Shown: in pieces, positions 35,345 through 50,393 of the stretch
Layout of the letters: the number at the start of each line of letters is the position of its first letter
How positions within the stretch are numbered: the first letter of the stretch is position 1
DNA from: Metabacillus kandeliae
GTDB taxonomy: Bacteria > Bacillota > Bacilli > Bacillales > Bacillaceae
Direction: 5' to 3'
Length of the DNA: 64,000 bases
NCBI RefSeq assembly: GCF_021166585.1
Contig: NZ_JAJOZE010000001.1
Span: 1,219,304-1,283,303, forward strand
Made by a program: the position numbers and the translations under genes
Notes under the pieces: generated by a model
The model's database searches: none
The model's input: the letters and a program-made list of their open reading frames with translations, nothing else
What the model was told of the DNA's origin: nothing

Positions 35345-36484
35345 TTAGAATGTTGCTTTTTCTCTCATGCCTTCGATTAATACCTGCACAACTTCCGGAC
35401 GGGAAAATTCAGCCGGCGGCACTTCTCCGTTCCGCAGCATTTCCCTTACCTTTGTTCCTGACAGGATCACTCTGCAGGAGGAATCATGCGGACATGTTTT
35501 CGTTGTTGCCATGCCTTCGCATTTTTTGCAGTAAAAGCTGTGTTCAAACAATAGAGGCTGGATGCCAATTTCTTCTTTTGTAAAATTGCGGAAGATTTTC
35601 TGTGCATCATATGTGCCGTAGTAGTCGCCTACACCTGCATGATCTCTTCCTACAATAAAATGAGTGCAGCCGTAATTTTTTCTGACCATAGCGTGGAAGA
35701 TGGCTTCTCTCGGCCCTGCATATCTCATTGCTGCAGGGAATACGCCAAGAAAAACTCTGTTTTCCGGATAGTAGTCCTTCAGAAGCACTTCATAGCTTTT
35801 CATTCTGATTTCAGCAGAGATATCATCCGATTTCGTTTCCCCTACAAGCGGGTTAAGAAATAGACCGTCTACTGTTTCAAGTGCTGCTTTTTGAATATAT
35901 TCATGCGCTCTGTGCACAGGATTTCTCGTTTGAAAACCAACGATGGTTTCCCATCCAAGGTTCTGAAATGCCTCTCTTGTTTCAGAAGGGGTAAAGGTGT
36001 ATTTCTCATGCTCAGGTTTTTTTCTTTTTGTGAGATGGATTTCACCTCCAAGGTAGATCTCCCCTCTTGAGAAGAGTTTTTTTACCCCTGGATGGGCTTT
36101 GTCATCTGTTAAATAAACCTTTTTTGCTTCTTTCTCTTTATCAGGTTCATATTTTTCCGAAACGGTGATCACACCGTACGTTTCCCCATTAAAGTCCAGG
36201 CGGATGCGGTCTCCCTTTTCAATGTTTTCCGCTTCTTCTTTAGAAACAGGAAGCGTCACCGGAATGGACCATACCGTGCCGTCGCTGAGTCTCATTTCCT
36301 CTACGACTCTTTCATAATCCTTTTTTGTTAAAAAACCTGTCAGCGGGCTGTACCCGCCAATCCCGATCAATTCCAAATCACTCAGGGCTATTTGATCGAT
36401 TTCAATTTTTTTGCTGATCTCTTCCAGCGGATAGTTGAAGTCAATCCTATTGATTAATGTACCGCCATGTGGCTGCAAGCTCAT
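35345..36484 (-). CDS. sat: Sulfate adenylyltransferase (ATP sulfurylase, dissimilatory-type single subunit)
   Basis: 379-residue homo-oligomeric ATP sulfurylase activating sulfate with ATP to APS. Active-site motifs [13 protein letters not shown] (QxRN and HxxH) and [13 protein letters not shown] are intact; a C-terminal zinc-binding-like cluster [15 protein letters not shown] follows. The frame is open 24 codons earlier, but ATG 36484 has TGGAGGTAATACTT upstream and fits family length ([13 protein letters not shown]). Confidence 0.96.
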   Translation of the reverse strand: MSLQPHGGTLINRIDFNYPLEEISKKIEIDQIALSDLELIGIGGYSPLTGFLTKKDYERVVEEMRLSDGTVWSIPVTLPVSKEEAENIEKGDRIRLDFNGETYGVITVSEKYEPDKEKEAKKVYLTDDKAHPGVKKLFSRGEIYLGGEIHLTKRKKPEHEKYTFTPSETREAFQNLGWETIVGFQTRNPVHRAHEYIQKAALETVDGLFLNPLVGETKSDDISAEIRMKSYEVLLKDYYPENRVFLGVFPAAMRYAGPREAIFHAMVRKNYGCTHFIVGRDHAGVGDYYGTYDAQKIFRNFTKEEIGIQPLLFEHSFYCKKCEGMATTKTCPHDSSCRVILSGTKVREMLRNGEVPPAEFSRPEVVQVLIEGMREKATF

Positions 36485-36533
36485 AAGTATTACCTCCAGT
36501 GTTATGATTAAACGCTTGTTGGATATCCGCTCT

Positions 36534-37592
36534 TCAGATGCCTCCGCCCTGTTCATGAATGGACTGCTTTTCTTTTTTTACTGCCCCTGTAAGCGAAATG
36601 ACGCCAACAGTTGCTGCAATCACCATCAGAGCCAAGAAGGTTGAATAAAAATCAGACTGAATAAACAGCTTTACGAGTATATAAGAAATTGTCAATGACA
36701 CGAGCGGAGATACGATCCAAACTTTGACAATGCGTTTGACGATATTTTTTTGAAAGACTACTTTGCCGTTTTTTGCCGCCCCTGATGCCATAATGGCTGT
36801 TGAGGTTACTTGTGTCAGCGGTACAGGCAGACCAAAAATCGAACTCAGAATAACAAGGAAGGCGCCAGTGCCGGAAACGACGATGCCCTCTTTTTTCGTC
36901 ATATTGGTTATTTTTTTTCCGTTGGTTTCGAGCACCCTGCCGCCAAGCAGGACAGCTCCAAGCGCAACGAATAAAGCGCCGCTCCAAATCCCTGTTCCGG
37001 CATCCATTATGCTTGCTGCAACAAGCGGTCCGACAGCATTTGCCACATTGTTCATTCCCGCGGAAAAAGCTTCAAAGAACCCTGCTGCAATTAGCAGTAC
37101 GCTGAGCACAGTGCTTTTTTCTGATGACTTTCCTTTAAAGCGGCGGAGCAGCCTGCAAGCTGCATAAGCAATAAAAAAGGCAGCAGCCGGGATGAAAATC
37201 CAAAATGCTGCGATGACCAAAATGGATTTAATATACAGTACATGGCAGGCAACACCAACGCCTACGACAGCCCCAACCGTGACTTCGCTTGTTGAAAGCG
37301 GGATTGCCATCAGATTGGCTAAAAAGAGCGACAGCGCAGCAGAACTGATAATAATAATAACCAGATTAACCGTAATGATGTTCTTGGGCACAATTCCGCC
37401 GCTGATCGTTTTTACTACTTCTCCGCCCCCGAGGACAGCGCCTAAAATGACACCTGCCGCACAAATCAAAAGGGCGATATATCTCTTTTTAATGACGCCT
37501 GCTCCATATGCCACTCCCATCGAGGCGGCTGCACCGCTCGCCCCGATGTTCAGTGCAAAAAACAGACTCACAAGGATTGCAATAGCTGCCAT
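36534..37592 (-). CDS. cysP: Sulfate permease CysP (PiT family)
   Basis: 352-residue integral membrane protein of the inorganic phosphate transporter family, the type shown in B. subtilis to import sulfate. Features: about ten hydrophobic helices, [13 protein letters not shown] and the duplicated PiT signature around [20 protein letters not shown] 37592. Its place between cysH and sat, not near phosphate genes, supports sulfate as substrate. Confidence 0.93.
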   Translation of the reverse strand: MAAIAILVSLFFALNIGASGAAASMGVAYGAGVIKKRYIALLICAAGVILGAVLGGGEVVKTISGGIVPKNIITVNLVIIIISSAALSLFLANLMAIPLSTSEVTVGAVVGVGVACHVLYIKSILVIAAFWIFIPAAAFFIAYAACRLLRRFKGKSSEKSTVLSVLLIAAGFFEAFSAGMNNVANAVGPLVAASIMDAGTGIWSGALFVALGAVLLGGRVLETNGKKITNMTKKEGIVVSGTGAFLVILSSIFGLPVPLTQVTSTAIMASGAAKNGKVVFQKNIVKRIVKVWIVSPLVSLTISYILVKLFIQSDFYSTFLALMVIAATVGVISLTGAVKKEKQSIHEQGGGI

Positions 37593-37605
37593 CTTTCAGC
37601 TCCAA

Positions 37606-38307
37606 TCAGCCATGCAGGCCGCATTCTGTTTTTGAGTTTCCGGACCAGCGGCCGGCACGTATATCTTCTTCATTAAATGCAGGCTTTGTGCAAGGCTCGC
37701 AGCCGATGCTTGGATAGCCTTTATCATGAAGAATATTATATTTAAGACCATTTTTATGGGCGTAGCGCCAAACATCTTTCCATGTCCAGTGAATCAGCGG
37801 ACAAATCTTGATATTTTGAAACTTGTCGTCTTTATTTAAAAATTGAACATTTTTACGGGACGGCGACTGCTCCTGTCTTAGTCCTGAAATCCAGGCTTTC
37901 TTGTGGGACAATTCAGAATGCAGCGGAATAATTTTCCTGATTTTGCAGCAAAGATTCGGATTTTTTTCCCATAAGCGGTCTCCGTGCTTTTCTGCCTGCT
38001 CGTCAAGGGTCAGGTCAGCTTTTTTCATTTCGATGCGAAGATTCGGATAATCCTTTTTCACTTCATCTATTAAGCTGTAAGTCTCTTTAAAATGAACGTC
38101 AGTATCAAGAAAAACAATTCTTGCATCCGGTTTTACTTTATTAATCAGATCAATCAGCACAATTCCTTCTATTCCGAAGCTGCAGGCATAAACGATGTCA
38201 TCTCCATAGCTTCTGTAAGACCATTCCAGAACGTTCAATGCTTCCTGAATAACGTCCTTGTCTTCAAAAGGCGTTTCAGGCGTGTGAAAATCATGATAAG
38301 TAAGCAT
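37606..38307 (-). CDS. cysH: Phosphoadenylyl/adenylyl-sulfate reductase CysH
   Basis: 233-residue thioredoxin-dependent reductase producing sulfite. The Fe-S cysteines C120-C121 (NLCCKIRK) and C203/C206 (CEPCTKP) are present, so it is the [4Fe-4S] type that can use APS; the catalytic cysteine is C229 in ECGLHG. Because cysC makes PAPS next door, both substrates may be used, as reported for B. subtilis CysH. ATG 38307 has GGAGGG; a hairpin terminator lies immediately upstream of that RBS. Confidence 0.96.
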   Translation of the reverse strand: MLTYHDFHTPETPFEDKDVIQEALNVLEWSYRSYGDDIVYACSFGIEGIVLIDLINKVKPDARIVFLDTDVHFKETYSLIDEVKKDYPNLRIEMKKADLTLDEQAEKHGDRLWEKNPNLCCKIRKIIPLHSELSHKKAWISGLRQEQSPSRKNVQFLNKDDKFQNIKICPLIHWTWKDVWRYAHKNGLKYNILHDKGYPSIGCEPCTKPAFNEEDIRAGRWSGNSKTECGLHG

Positions 38308-38323
38308 CCTTTTCCCTCCATGG

Positions 38324-38369
38324 AAAAAAGCGGTCCCCAGGCGTCTTTTATTGTAACCCGGAGACCGCC
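38324..38369 (-). terminator. Terminator hairpin between yezD-like gene and cysH
   Basis: 12-base stem GCGGTCTCCGGG / CCTGGGGACCGC (two G-U pairs), 16-base loop, then TTTTTT, ending just before the cysH ribosome binding site. It may limit read-through into the cys operon or act as an attenuator; no antiterminator could be identified by eye. Confidence 0.75.
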
Positions 38370-38505
38370 TCTAGTTTGTCTAGTCAGCGTTTTATTTGAT
38401 TTTGGCTCAGTTTCGGCTGTTGGTTTAAGCATTGGCCGGAAGCAGCCGCTTCATCCAATACTGAAAATAATAGAAATTCCTCTATAACCCAGACAATATC
38501 TAAAT

Positions 38506-38649
38506 CTATTTCAATCGGACTTTTTCGTTTTTTTCCAGCTGAATCACTTTTCCATCCTGTACGACAAGGGTAATGGATCCATAACTCATTGAGCCCAGCA
38601 TTTCCTTGAGTTTGCCCAGCAGACTGTCTAATTGATCATTTTCCCCCAC
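38506..38649 (-). CDS. YezD-like small protein (DUF2292)
   Basis: 47-residue protein beginning with GTG at 38649 and GGAGGG eight bases upstream. The core LKEMLGSMSYGSITLVVQDG followed by KVIQLEKNEKVRLK matches the DUF2292/YezD pattern (small beta-hairpin protein with YGSI.. V.DGK..Q.E..EK). Its molecular function is unknown; members often sit by sulfur genes. It is the first gene after the SAM riboswitch, and is too short for most gene calls. Confidence 0.8.
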   Translation of the reverse strand: MGENDQLDSLLGKLKEMLGSMSYGSITLVVQDGKVIQLEKNEKVRLK

Positions 38650-38675
38650 CAGAAGTCCCTCCTTTAAATCAACAT

Positions 38676-38830
38676 AAAAAATCCTTCCCCTTCGGAAAGA
38701 CTTGTGAGGTAATTCATATTACCTTATCTTCCAAAATGGGCCCCATTTTGCTGGAGTTAGCACCTTGCAATTTGCAGGTTGCCGGGTTTCATCGGGCCAG
38801 TTCCCTTCACCGCTCTTGATAAGAATGTTC
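38676..38830 (-). promoter_or_regulatory. SAM-I (S-box) riboswitch
   Basis: On the minus strand the aptamer opens with CTTATCAAGAG, then AGGGAACTGGCCCGATGA, AACCCGGCAACC and GGTGCTAACTCC, and closes with GATAAG pairing to the first stem (38723-38826). The terminator TCTTTCC GAAG GGGAAGGA TTTTTT follows (38676-38706). High SAM would terminate transcription before yezD and the cys genes. Confidence 0.95.
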
Positions 38831-38902
38831 AGCTTGGTTTGATGAAGGCATTGCGCTATTTCCTTTCAGCGCCACCAAGAAAATGTGTTGTTATGTTTTT
38901 AA

Positions 38903-38930
38903 ATTTTAGCATAATTCAGGCAAGTGTCAA
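38903..38930 (-). promoter_or_regulatory. Sigma-A promoter of the cys operon
   Basis: TTGACA (38925-38930), 16-base spacer ending in ATGC, and TAAAAT (38903-38908), giving an extended -10 (TGCTAAAAT). It lies about 75 bases before the SAM aptamer. Confidence 0.8.
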
Positions 38931-39077
38931 CCCGAGTTAACTGATTGGATTAATATTTTTTTCAAACTAGGCAAAATTTTTTTCTGAGTGGAGCAAATCA
39001 GCCCGCTGTGAATATAAAAATAAAAGCCTGAAAATAGGCAGGTATAGTACCAGCCTTGAAAAAGAAAGGGGACACTT

Positions 39078-39329
39078 ATGGAAAAAGAGAACGTTTCTCT
39101 AACCAATAACAGCACAATATTAGGCAATGATACACTTTATTCCGAGAGAGCAGCTTATAAATTAAAACGAAAAAAAGAAAGGGAAAAGATCATCATCAGT
39201 CTCCGTGAGAAAGAAATGAAATTGAGGGCTGAGAAAGAAACCCTGGCAGACAGACTTCAGATTAAAAAAGATGAAATGCTTCTCAGGCATCAGCAGCTGA
39301 AGTCCCTTTTTCATATGAGAAACAAATAA
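39078..39329 (+). CDS. Small charged coiled-coil protein, hypothetical
   Basis: 83-residue protein: a polar N terminus (MEKENVSLTNNSTILGND) then a long K/E/R-rich helix with heptad-like spacing (KLKRKKEREKIIISLREKEM, LRAEKETLADRLQIKKDEML). No membrane segment or known motif. AAAGGGG lies 7 bases before the ATG. Convergent with the histidine kinase, sharing a hairpin between them. Not recognised; could be a spore-related or cytoskeletal helper, but there is no direct evidence. Confidence 0.65.
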   Translation: MEKENVSLTNNSTILGNDTLYSERAAYKLKRKKEREKIIISLREKEMKLRAEKETLADRLQIKKDEMLLRHQQLKSLFHMRNK

Positions 39330-39362
39330 AAAAAGCTCTGCCTTCAGACAGTGCTTTATTTC
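39327..39362. terminator. Hairpin between convergent 83-aa ORF and histidine kinase
   Basis: Imperfect stem AAAGCTCTG / CAGTGCTTT (39332-39340, 39349-39357) flanked by A and T tracts; could serve both genes. Confidence 0.5.
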
Positions 39363-40543
39363 TCTTCCCCTGCTGGGATCTTTATTGTGAATACTGTACC
39401 GTTTTTACTGCTTTCCGCCTGGATGGATCCCCCATGATTTTCAATAATCTTTTTTGATAAAGATAAACCCAGTCCCGTGCCGTCGTCCTTTGTTGTAAAA
39501 AAGGGATCAAAAATATGCTGAAGCAGATGCGGCGGTATGCCTGATCCATTATCCGAAAAGACGAATCTTACAGCATCGCCTTCTCTTCCCGCTAAAAGGC
39601 GGATTTGAAGCGGTCTTTCAGCTTTTGCCTGTATGGCATTTCGCATCAAATTGAGAAAAACCTGCAGCAGCTCTTCTTTATTAATATCTATCCGGCAGTT
39701 TCTTGTCTCTTCTTCAATGTCAAAAGAAAGCTCTGTATTGTAGAGGAGCGCCTCGCCGTTCATAAAGCTTCCAAGGTATCCCGTTACAAAATGCTCTGCC
39801 GTCATTCTCTCTGTTGCCGTTTCGGCAGGTTTTGCAACTGCCAGAAAGTCCGAGATAATTTTATTGGCTCTGTCAATTTCAGGGATCAAAAGGCCTTTGA
39901 TCACTTCTTTTTGCCCCTCTTTCACCTGATCCTGCAAAATCTGCAAAAACCCTCTTACAGTTGTGAGCGGATTTCTGATTTCATGGGCAATCCCGGCTGC
40001 TATACGGCCGGACAATGCTTGTTTTTCCGCATCCCGAAAGCTGTTTAAATACTGAAAATAGCCAAGGACCCGAAATATTTTGCCCTCTTTATTCCGGAAA
40101 AGGTGAGTAGAAGTAATGCCGTAGTTTTTATCCAGCACTTCCTTTTTTGTAATCGGCTTGCCAGTTTGAAGGCTTTTCAGGAGCATAATCTGCTCATCGG
40201 GAATTTGCAATAACTCCCTGATATGCTTTCCGATCATCTCTTGCCTATCCACTTGAAAATCTTTTGCTGTCTGTTCATTTATTAAAGTAATGATCCCTTG
40301 ATCATTGATCATCACCATATGATTTGGAGATAAATTGGTTATCGCTGTTATCACCGGCTCTGCCAGGGTAAATTCTCTTTCAGAAACAATCTGAGAATTC
40401 AGCTCCTGCTTATTGCCTGCCAGGAACATTTCATCAGAAGCGGAAAATGCCATATTTCTGCCTGCATTTGCCAGCAATTTGCGCAGTGCCAGATTTTCCT
40501 GCCGCAGGGCTTTCAGTTCCTTTTCAGCGCTGTAGTCTTTCAT
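39356..40543 (-). CDS. PAS-domain sensor histidine kinase (sporulation-kinase type)
   Basis: 395-residue cytoplasmic kinase: short coiled-coil N terminus (LKALRQENLALRKLLA), one PAS domain (about residues 62-170, MVMINDQGIITLINEQTA), phospho-acceptor H187 in GIAHEIRNPLTTVRGFLQIL, N box NLMRNAIQAKA, G boxes DNGSGIPPHLLQ and GTGLGLSLSKKIIENHGG. No transmembrane segment. The HEIRNPLTTVRGFLQ pattern resembles the KinA/KinE-type kinases feeding Spo0F. No response regulator is adjacent. It lies between pyrE and the cys operon, where B. subtilis has no gene. Confidence 0.88.
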   Translation of the reverse strand: MKDYSAEKELKALRQENLALRKLLANAGRNMAFSASDEMFLAGNKQELNSQIVSEREFTLAEPVITAITNLSPNHMVMINDQGIITLINEQTAKDFQVDRQEMIGKHIRELLQIPDEQIMLLKSLQTGKPITKKEVLDKNYGITSTHLFRNKEGKIFRVLGYFQYLNSFRDAEKQALSGRIAAGIAHEIRNPLTTVRGFLQILQDQVKEGQKEVIKGLLIPEIDRANKIISDFLAVAKPAETATERMTAEHFVTGYLGSFMNGEALLYNTELSFDIEEETRNCRIDINKEELLQVFLNLMRNAIQAKAERPLQIRLLAGREGDAVRFVFSDNGSGIPPHLLQHIFDPFFTTKDDGTGLGLSLSKKIIENHGGSIQAESSKNGTVFTIKIPAGEEK

Positions 40544-40703
40544 TAGGCATACCTCTTAACATTGTATTTAAAGCTATTAAACTATATTATAAAACAGCTT
40601 TTATGACAATCCTTACTTCCTTTTTTAGCTGGAATTGGATATTGCAGCTGTTTCAGACAGTAAATAAAATGTCCGCTCACAGAGAGTAAAAAACCTGTTT
40701 TAT

Positions 40704-40730
40704 AACAAAAAACCGGATAATATCCGGTTC
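40704..40730 (-). terminator. Rho-independent terminator of the pyr operon
   Basis: Stem AACCGGATA / TATCCGGTT followed on the minus strand by TTTTTTG, right after the pyrE stop. Confidence 0.9.
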
Positions 40731-40733
40731 TTG

Positions 40734-41362
40734 TCAGGCACTTCTCCAGGCATCGCTGTCTGGGTTTTCGCGCCATGCTTTTAATTTCTCCAGGTCGCTT
40801 TTTGAAACTATTCCTTTTTCAGATGCGAGCGCAATCAGCGCTGGATAATCTGTCAGGGAAAACCAGTTTAGTCCCGCTTCTAAAAGGTTCTTCTCAGCTT
40901 TTAGAAATCCGTAGGAGAAGATAGCTGCTGTACCGATCACTTCCACACCCTGGCCTCTTAGCGCCTCTGCAGCTTTAATAACGCTTCCTCCAGTAGAGAT
41001 TAGGTCTTCAATAATGACTGCCTTTTGCCCTTTATTTGCAATCCCTTCAATTTGATTGCCTTTTCCGTGCTCCTTTGCCTTTCCTCTTACATAGCACATC
41101 GGAAGGGACAGCTTGCCGCTTACCCATGCGGCATGCGGAATGCCTGCAGTTGCCGTGCCTGCTATTAAATCAGCTTCTGGGAATTCCTCCTGGATTTTTT
41201 TCGCCATCTCTTCGGCTATTTCATCACGGATTTCAGGGTAGGACAGTGTGAGTCTGTTATCGCAATAAATCGGTGACAGCATGCCGCTTGACCATGTATA
41301 CGGCTGATCCGGCTTCAGTGCCACTGCTTCGATATTTAATAAATGGAGCGCAATTTTGTTTT

Positions 41363-41366
<4 letters not shown>
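40734..41366 (-). CDS. pyrE: Orotate phosphoribosyltransferase
   Basis: 210-residue enzyme joining orotate and PRPP to OMP. Key stretches: [19 protein letters not shown], the flexible catalytic loop around [16 protein letters not shown], and the PRPP motif [20 protein letters not shown] 41366 is preferred to the upstream in-frame start because it aligns with the B. subtilis N terminus and follows GGAAGGTG; it overlaps the pyrF stop as ATGA. Last gene of the operon. Confidence 0.96.
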
Positions 41367-43755
<2,389 letters not shown>

Positions 43756-43759
<4 letters not shown>

Positions 43760-46700
43760 GCAAGCGTCACCTCCTGCTGCCGGATGGGCGCCATAGCGTC
43801 TGCCGAAAAGCTGATCGCCTCAAGCACCCCTGCAATTGCTTTTGCCGTATCAAGGGATGTCAGGCACGGGACACCGTTTTCAACCGATTCTCTGCGAATT
43901 CTGAAGCCGTCTCTTTCCGGCTGCCTTCCCTTTGTCAGCGTGTTGATGACAAACTGCGCCTCTCCGCTCCGGATAACATGCAGGAGATCAGGCTCGCCCG
44001 CACCGATTTTGCTGACCGTCTGCGCCGGAATTCCCTTTGATTGCAGGTAATCTGCCGTTCCGCTCGTTGCAATAATCTGGTAGCCGATTTGATGAAAACG
44101 GGAAGCGAGATCTGCTCCTTCTTCTTTGTCTTTATCTGCTACGGTTAACAAAACAGCACCGTGGTTTTTTATTTCAATGCCTGAGGCGACAAGCCCTTTG
44201 TACAAGGCTTTTTCAAGGGTGATGTCTTTTCCCATCACTTCCCCTGTTGACTTCATTTCAGGCCCGAGAGTAATGTCTACGTTTCTGAGCTTTGCAAAAG
44301 AGAACACGGGAACTTTTACATACACGCCTGCTTTTTCTTCTAACACTCCCGATTCATAGCCGAAGCTTTTCAAAGTGCTCCCGAGTATCGCTTTAGCTGC
44401 TAGGTTTGCCAGCGGCACTCCTGTAATCTTGCTGATAAACGGCACTGTTCTGCTGGATCTCGGATTTACCTCAAGCACATGAACATCATCATTTGATACG
44501 ACAAACTGAATGTTTAACAGGCCGATAATGTTTAATCCTTTTGCAAGCTTAATCGTGTAGTCTTCAATTTTACTTTTTACAGCAGGAGAGAGTGACTGCG
44601 GCGGGTAAACGGCTATGGAATCGCCTGAATGGACGCCGGCTTTTTCAATGTGTTCCATAATTCCCGGAATCAAAACATTTTCGCCGTCTGACACGGCATC
44701 CACTTCAATTTCTTTTCCTGTTAAGTATTTATCGATAAGTACAGGATGTTCGGGATTGATCTTTACGGCATTTTCCATATAGTGAAGCAGCTCGCCTTCA
44801 TGATAAACAATCTCCATCGCTCTTCCGCCAAGCACGTAAGAGGGGCGGACAAGCACAGGATAGCCGATGCCTGCTGCAATTTCTGCTGCTTCAGGAGCCG
44901 AGAAGGCCGTTTTGCCGAGAGGCTGCGGAATGCTGAGGCCCTGCAGCGTCTGTTCAAATTTGTCCCGGTTTTCTGCTCTGTCCATATTTTCAAGGCTTGT
45001 GCCAAGAATGCGGACGCCTCTTTCCGCAAGGCCTGCCGCAAAGTTTATAGCTGTCTGGCCGCCAAATTGGACAATCACCCCGATTGGATTTTCCAGTTCA
45101 ATCACATGCATGACATCTTCGATTGTCAATGGTTCAAAGTACAGCTTGTCAGAAATGCTGAAATCAGTAGACACAGTTTCCGGGTTATTGTTCATAATAA
45201 TGGCCTCGTAGCCGGCTTCCTTAATTGCCCACACAGAATGCACTGTTGCATAATCAAACTCAATTCCCTGGCCGATGCGGATCGGCCCTGAGCCGAGGAC
45301 GAGCACGCTATCTTTTTTAGATGGCAAGGATTCGTTTTCTTCCTCATATGTTCCGTAAAAATAAGGTGTTTCCGATTCAAACTCTGCAGCGCATGTATCA
45401 ACCATTTTGTAGACAGGCATGAGGCCGCTTTGTTTGCGGAATTCATACACCTCTCTTTCAGAAGTGTTCCAGAATTTCGAGACAGCCGCGTCGCTGAATC
45501 CAAGCTTTTTGGCTTCTTCCAGGATTTCAAGACTGAATGGATGTGAGACTAGCAGCTGTTCGAAATCAATGATCTTTCTGATTCCATTCAAGAAATAGCG
45601 GTCGATTTTGCTCCACTCATGCAAATCCTCGAGAGACACGCCCCTTCTGAACGCCTCGGCAAGATAGAAAAGCCTTTCATCCCCTGCTTTGACAATTCTT
45701 TTTTTCATGTGCTCCATCGTCATGTCTGATGCATTTTTTAAAAAGAGATGGCAAACGTCTGCCTCAAGTGATCTGACGGCTTTTAAAAGGGATTCTTCAA
45801 ACGTCCGCCCGATCGCCATCACTTCACCTGTTGCTTTCATTTGTGTCCCTAGCCTTCTGTTGGCAGATTCAAACTTGTCAAACGGCCAGCGCGGAATTTT
45901 CGTGATCACATAATCAAGCGCCGGCTCGAAGCAGGCATAGGTTTTTCCTGTGACAGGGTTAATCATTTCATCAAGCGTCAGGCCGACCGCAATCTTGGCG
46001 GCAAGCTTTGCAATCGGATAGCCGGTAGCTTTGGAAGCAAGCGCAGAAGAACGGCTTACACGCGGATTTACTTCTATGATGTAATAGTTGAAGCTGTGCG
46101 GATCAAGTGCCAGCTGCACATTGCAGCCGCCTTCTATTTCAAGCGCACGGATAATTTTCAGCGAAACATTTCTTAATAGCTGATACTCCCTGTCACTCAG
46201 TGTCTGGGACGGCGCAGCTACAATCGAATCTCCTGTATGAATGCCGACAGGATCAATGTTTTCCATGTTGCAGACAACAATGGCATTGTCTTTCTTGTCC
46301 CTCATTACTTCATACTCAATCTCCTTAAAGCCGGCAATGCTTTTTTCGAGCAGGCATTGAGTTACAGGACTCATTTTCAGTCCGTTTTCAACTGTATCCA
46401 AAAGCTCTTCTTCATTTGAGCAGATGCCGCCGCCTGTTCCTCCGAGCGTATAGGCAGGGCGTACAATGACTGGATAGCCCCCTTTTTCCGTAAAGGCAAG
46501 CGCTTCATCAAGCGTATGAATGATTTCGCTGTCCGGAACAGGCTCATTCAGTTCATACATCAGGTTCCGGAACAATTCTCTATCCTCAGCCTTCTGAATG
46601 GCTGAAAGCTTTGTTCCGAGCAGCTCGACTCCGCATTCTTCAAGCACGCCTGATTCTGTTAACTGGACGGCAAGGTTAAGACCTGTTTGTCCTCCGAGCG

Positions 46701-46965
46701 TTGCAAGCATGGCATCCGGCCGCTCTTTCCGGATAATTCTTGACACAAATTCCACTGTAAGCGGTTCTATGTATACTTTATCTGCCATTTCAGTATCTGT
46801 CATGATGGTGGCAGGATTGGAGTTGACGAGTATAACCTCATATCCTTCTTCTTTTAAAGCAAGGCAGGCCTGTGTGCCTGCATAGTCAAATTCTGCTGCC
46901 TGGCCAATTACAATCGGACCTGACCCGATTACAAGGATTTTATGGATATCTGTTCTTTTTGTCAT
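43756..46965 (-). CDS. carB: Carbamoyl-phosphate synthase large subunit (pyrimidine-specific)
   Basis: 1069-residue synthetase (PyrAB) made of two ATP-grasp halves and a C-terminal MGS-like allosteric domain. The duplicated signature [20 protein letters not shown] and [19 protein letters not shown] opens the halves, and [15 protein letters not shown] and [15 protein letters not shown] are the matching ATP-grasp motifs. The C terminus ([18 protein letters not shown]) is the domain that in Bacillus responds to UMP/PRPP. ATGA overlaps on both sides. Confidence 0.98.
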
Positions 46966-48043
46966 ACGGCAGCTCCCTCTCTTTTATGCATTTCTATCAT
47001 GTTAAGAAATTGATCAAATAGCGGATTGGCATCTTCAGGGCCTGGCGATGCTTCCGGATGGTACTGAACCGTAAAGGCCGGATAGTCAAGATGCCTTAGG
47101 CCTTCCACTGATCCGTCATTCAATGCTTTGTGGGTAACCACGAGCCTTGTGGCCAGAAGAGAATCTTCCTTGACGGTGTAGCCATGGTTTTGTGAAGTGA
47201 TCGCTGTTTTTTCCGTTTCAAGATCGATAACAGGGTGGTTGGCTCCTCTGTGTCCGAATTTCATTTTTTCTGTATCAGCACCTGATGCAAGGGCAAAAAG
47301 CTGATGTCCGAGGCAGATGCCAAACAGAGGCACTTTTCCGAGGATACCCTGAATCATCCCGATGGCTTGCGGCACATCTTTCGGGTCCCCAGGCCCATTT
47401 GACAGCATGATCCCGTCCGGCCGCAGGCGCAGAATGTCCTCAAGCTCTGTATTGTGAGGCACGACAACAACATCGCAATGGCGTTTATTCAGCTCTCTTA
47501 AAATGCCATGCTTCATGCCGTAATCGACGAGCACGACACGGTGTCCTCTGCCTGGGCTCGGATAAGCGGTTTTGGTTGAGACCCTTTCCACCTGGTTTCT
47601 TGGCAGAACAGTTGCTCTCAGCTTTTGAAAAGCTGCAGGGAGGTCAGTCTCAGAGCAGATGATTCCTTTCATCGTTCCGTGCTGCCTGATCACCCTTGTC
47701 AGCTTGCGTGTATCAATTCCTGATATCCCCGGAATGCCCTTTTGCTGAAAATAGCTGTCAAGGGACCACTCGCTTCTCCAGTTAGAAGGCAGATCGCATA
47801 ATTCTTTGACTATAAACCCGTTTATAAATGGTGAAATGGTTTCAAAATCATCTCTGCTGATGCCGTAGTTTCCTATGAGAGGATAGGTCATCGCGACAAG
47901 CTGACCGCTGTAGGAAGGATCTGATAAGATTTCCTGATAGCCTGTCATTCCAGTATGGAAAACCGTTTCCCCAATCGCTTCCTTTTGTGCTCCAAAGCCT
48001 TTTCCAATAAATTGTGTTCCATCTTCAAGCAGCAATATTTTTT

Positions 48044-48047
<4 letters not shown>
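46962..48047 (-). CDS. carA: Carbamoyl-phosphate synthase small subunit (pyrimidine-specific)
   Basis: 361-residue glutaminase subunit (PyrAA). N-terminal CPSase domain ([30 protein letters not shown]) and class I glutamine amidotransferase with the nucleophile in [13 protein letters not shown] and the His/Glu pair in [11 protein letters not shown]. Supplies ammonia to CarB. ATG 48047 overlaps pyrC. Confidence 0.97.
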
Positions 48048-50390
<2,343 letters not shown>

Positions 50391-50393
50391 TGG

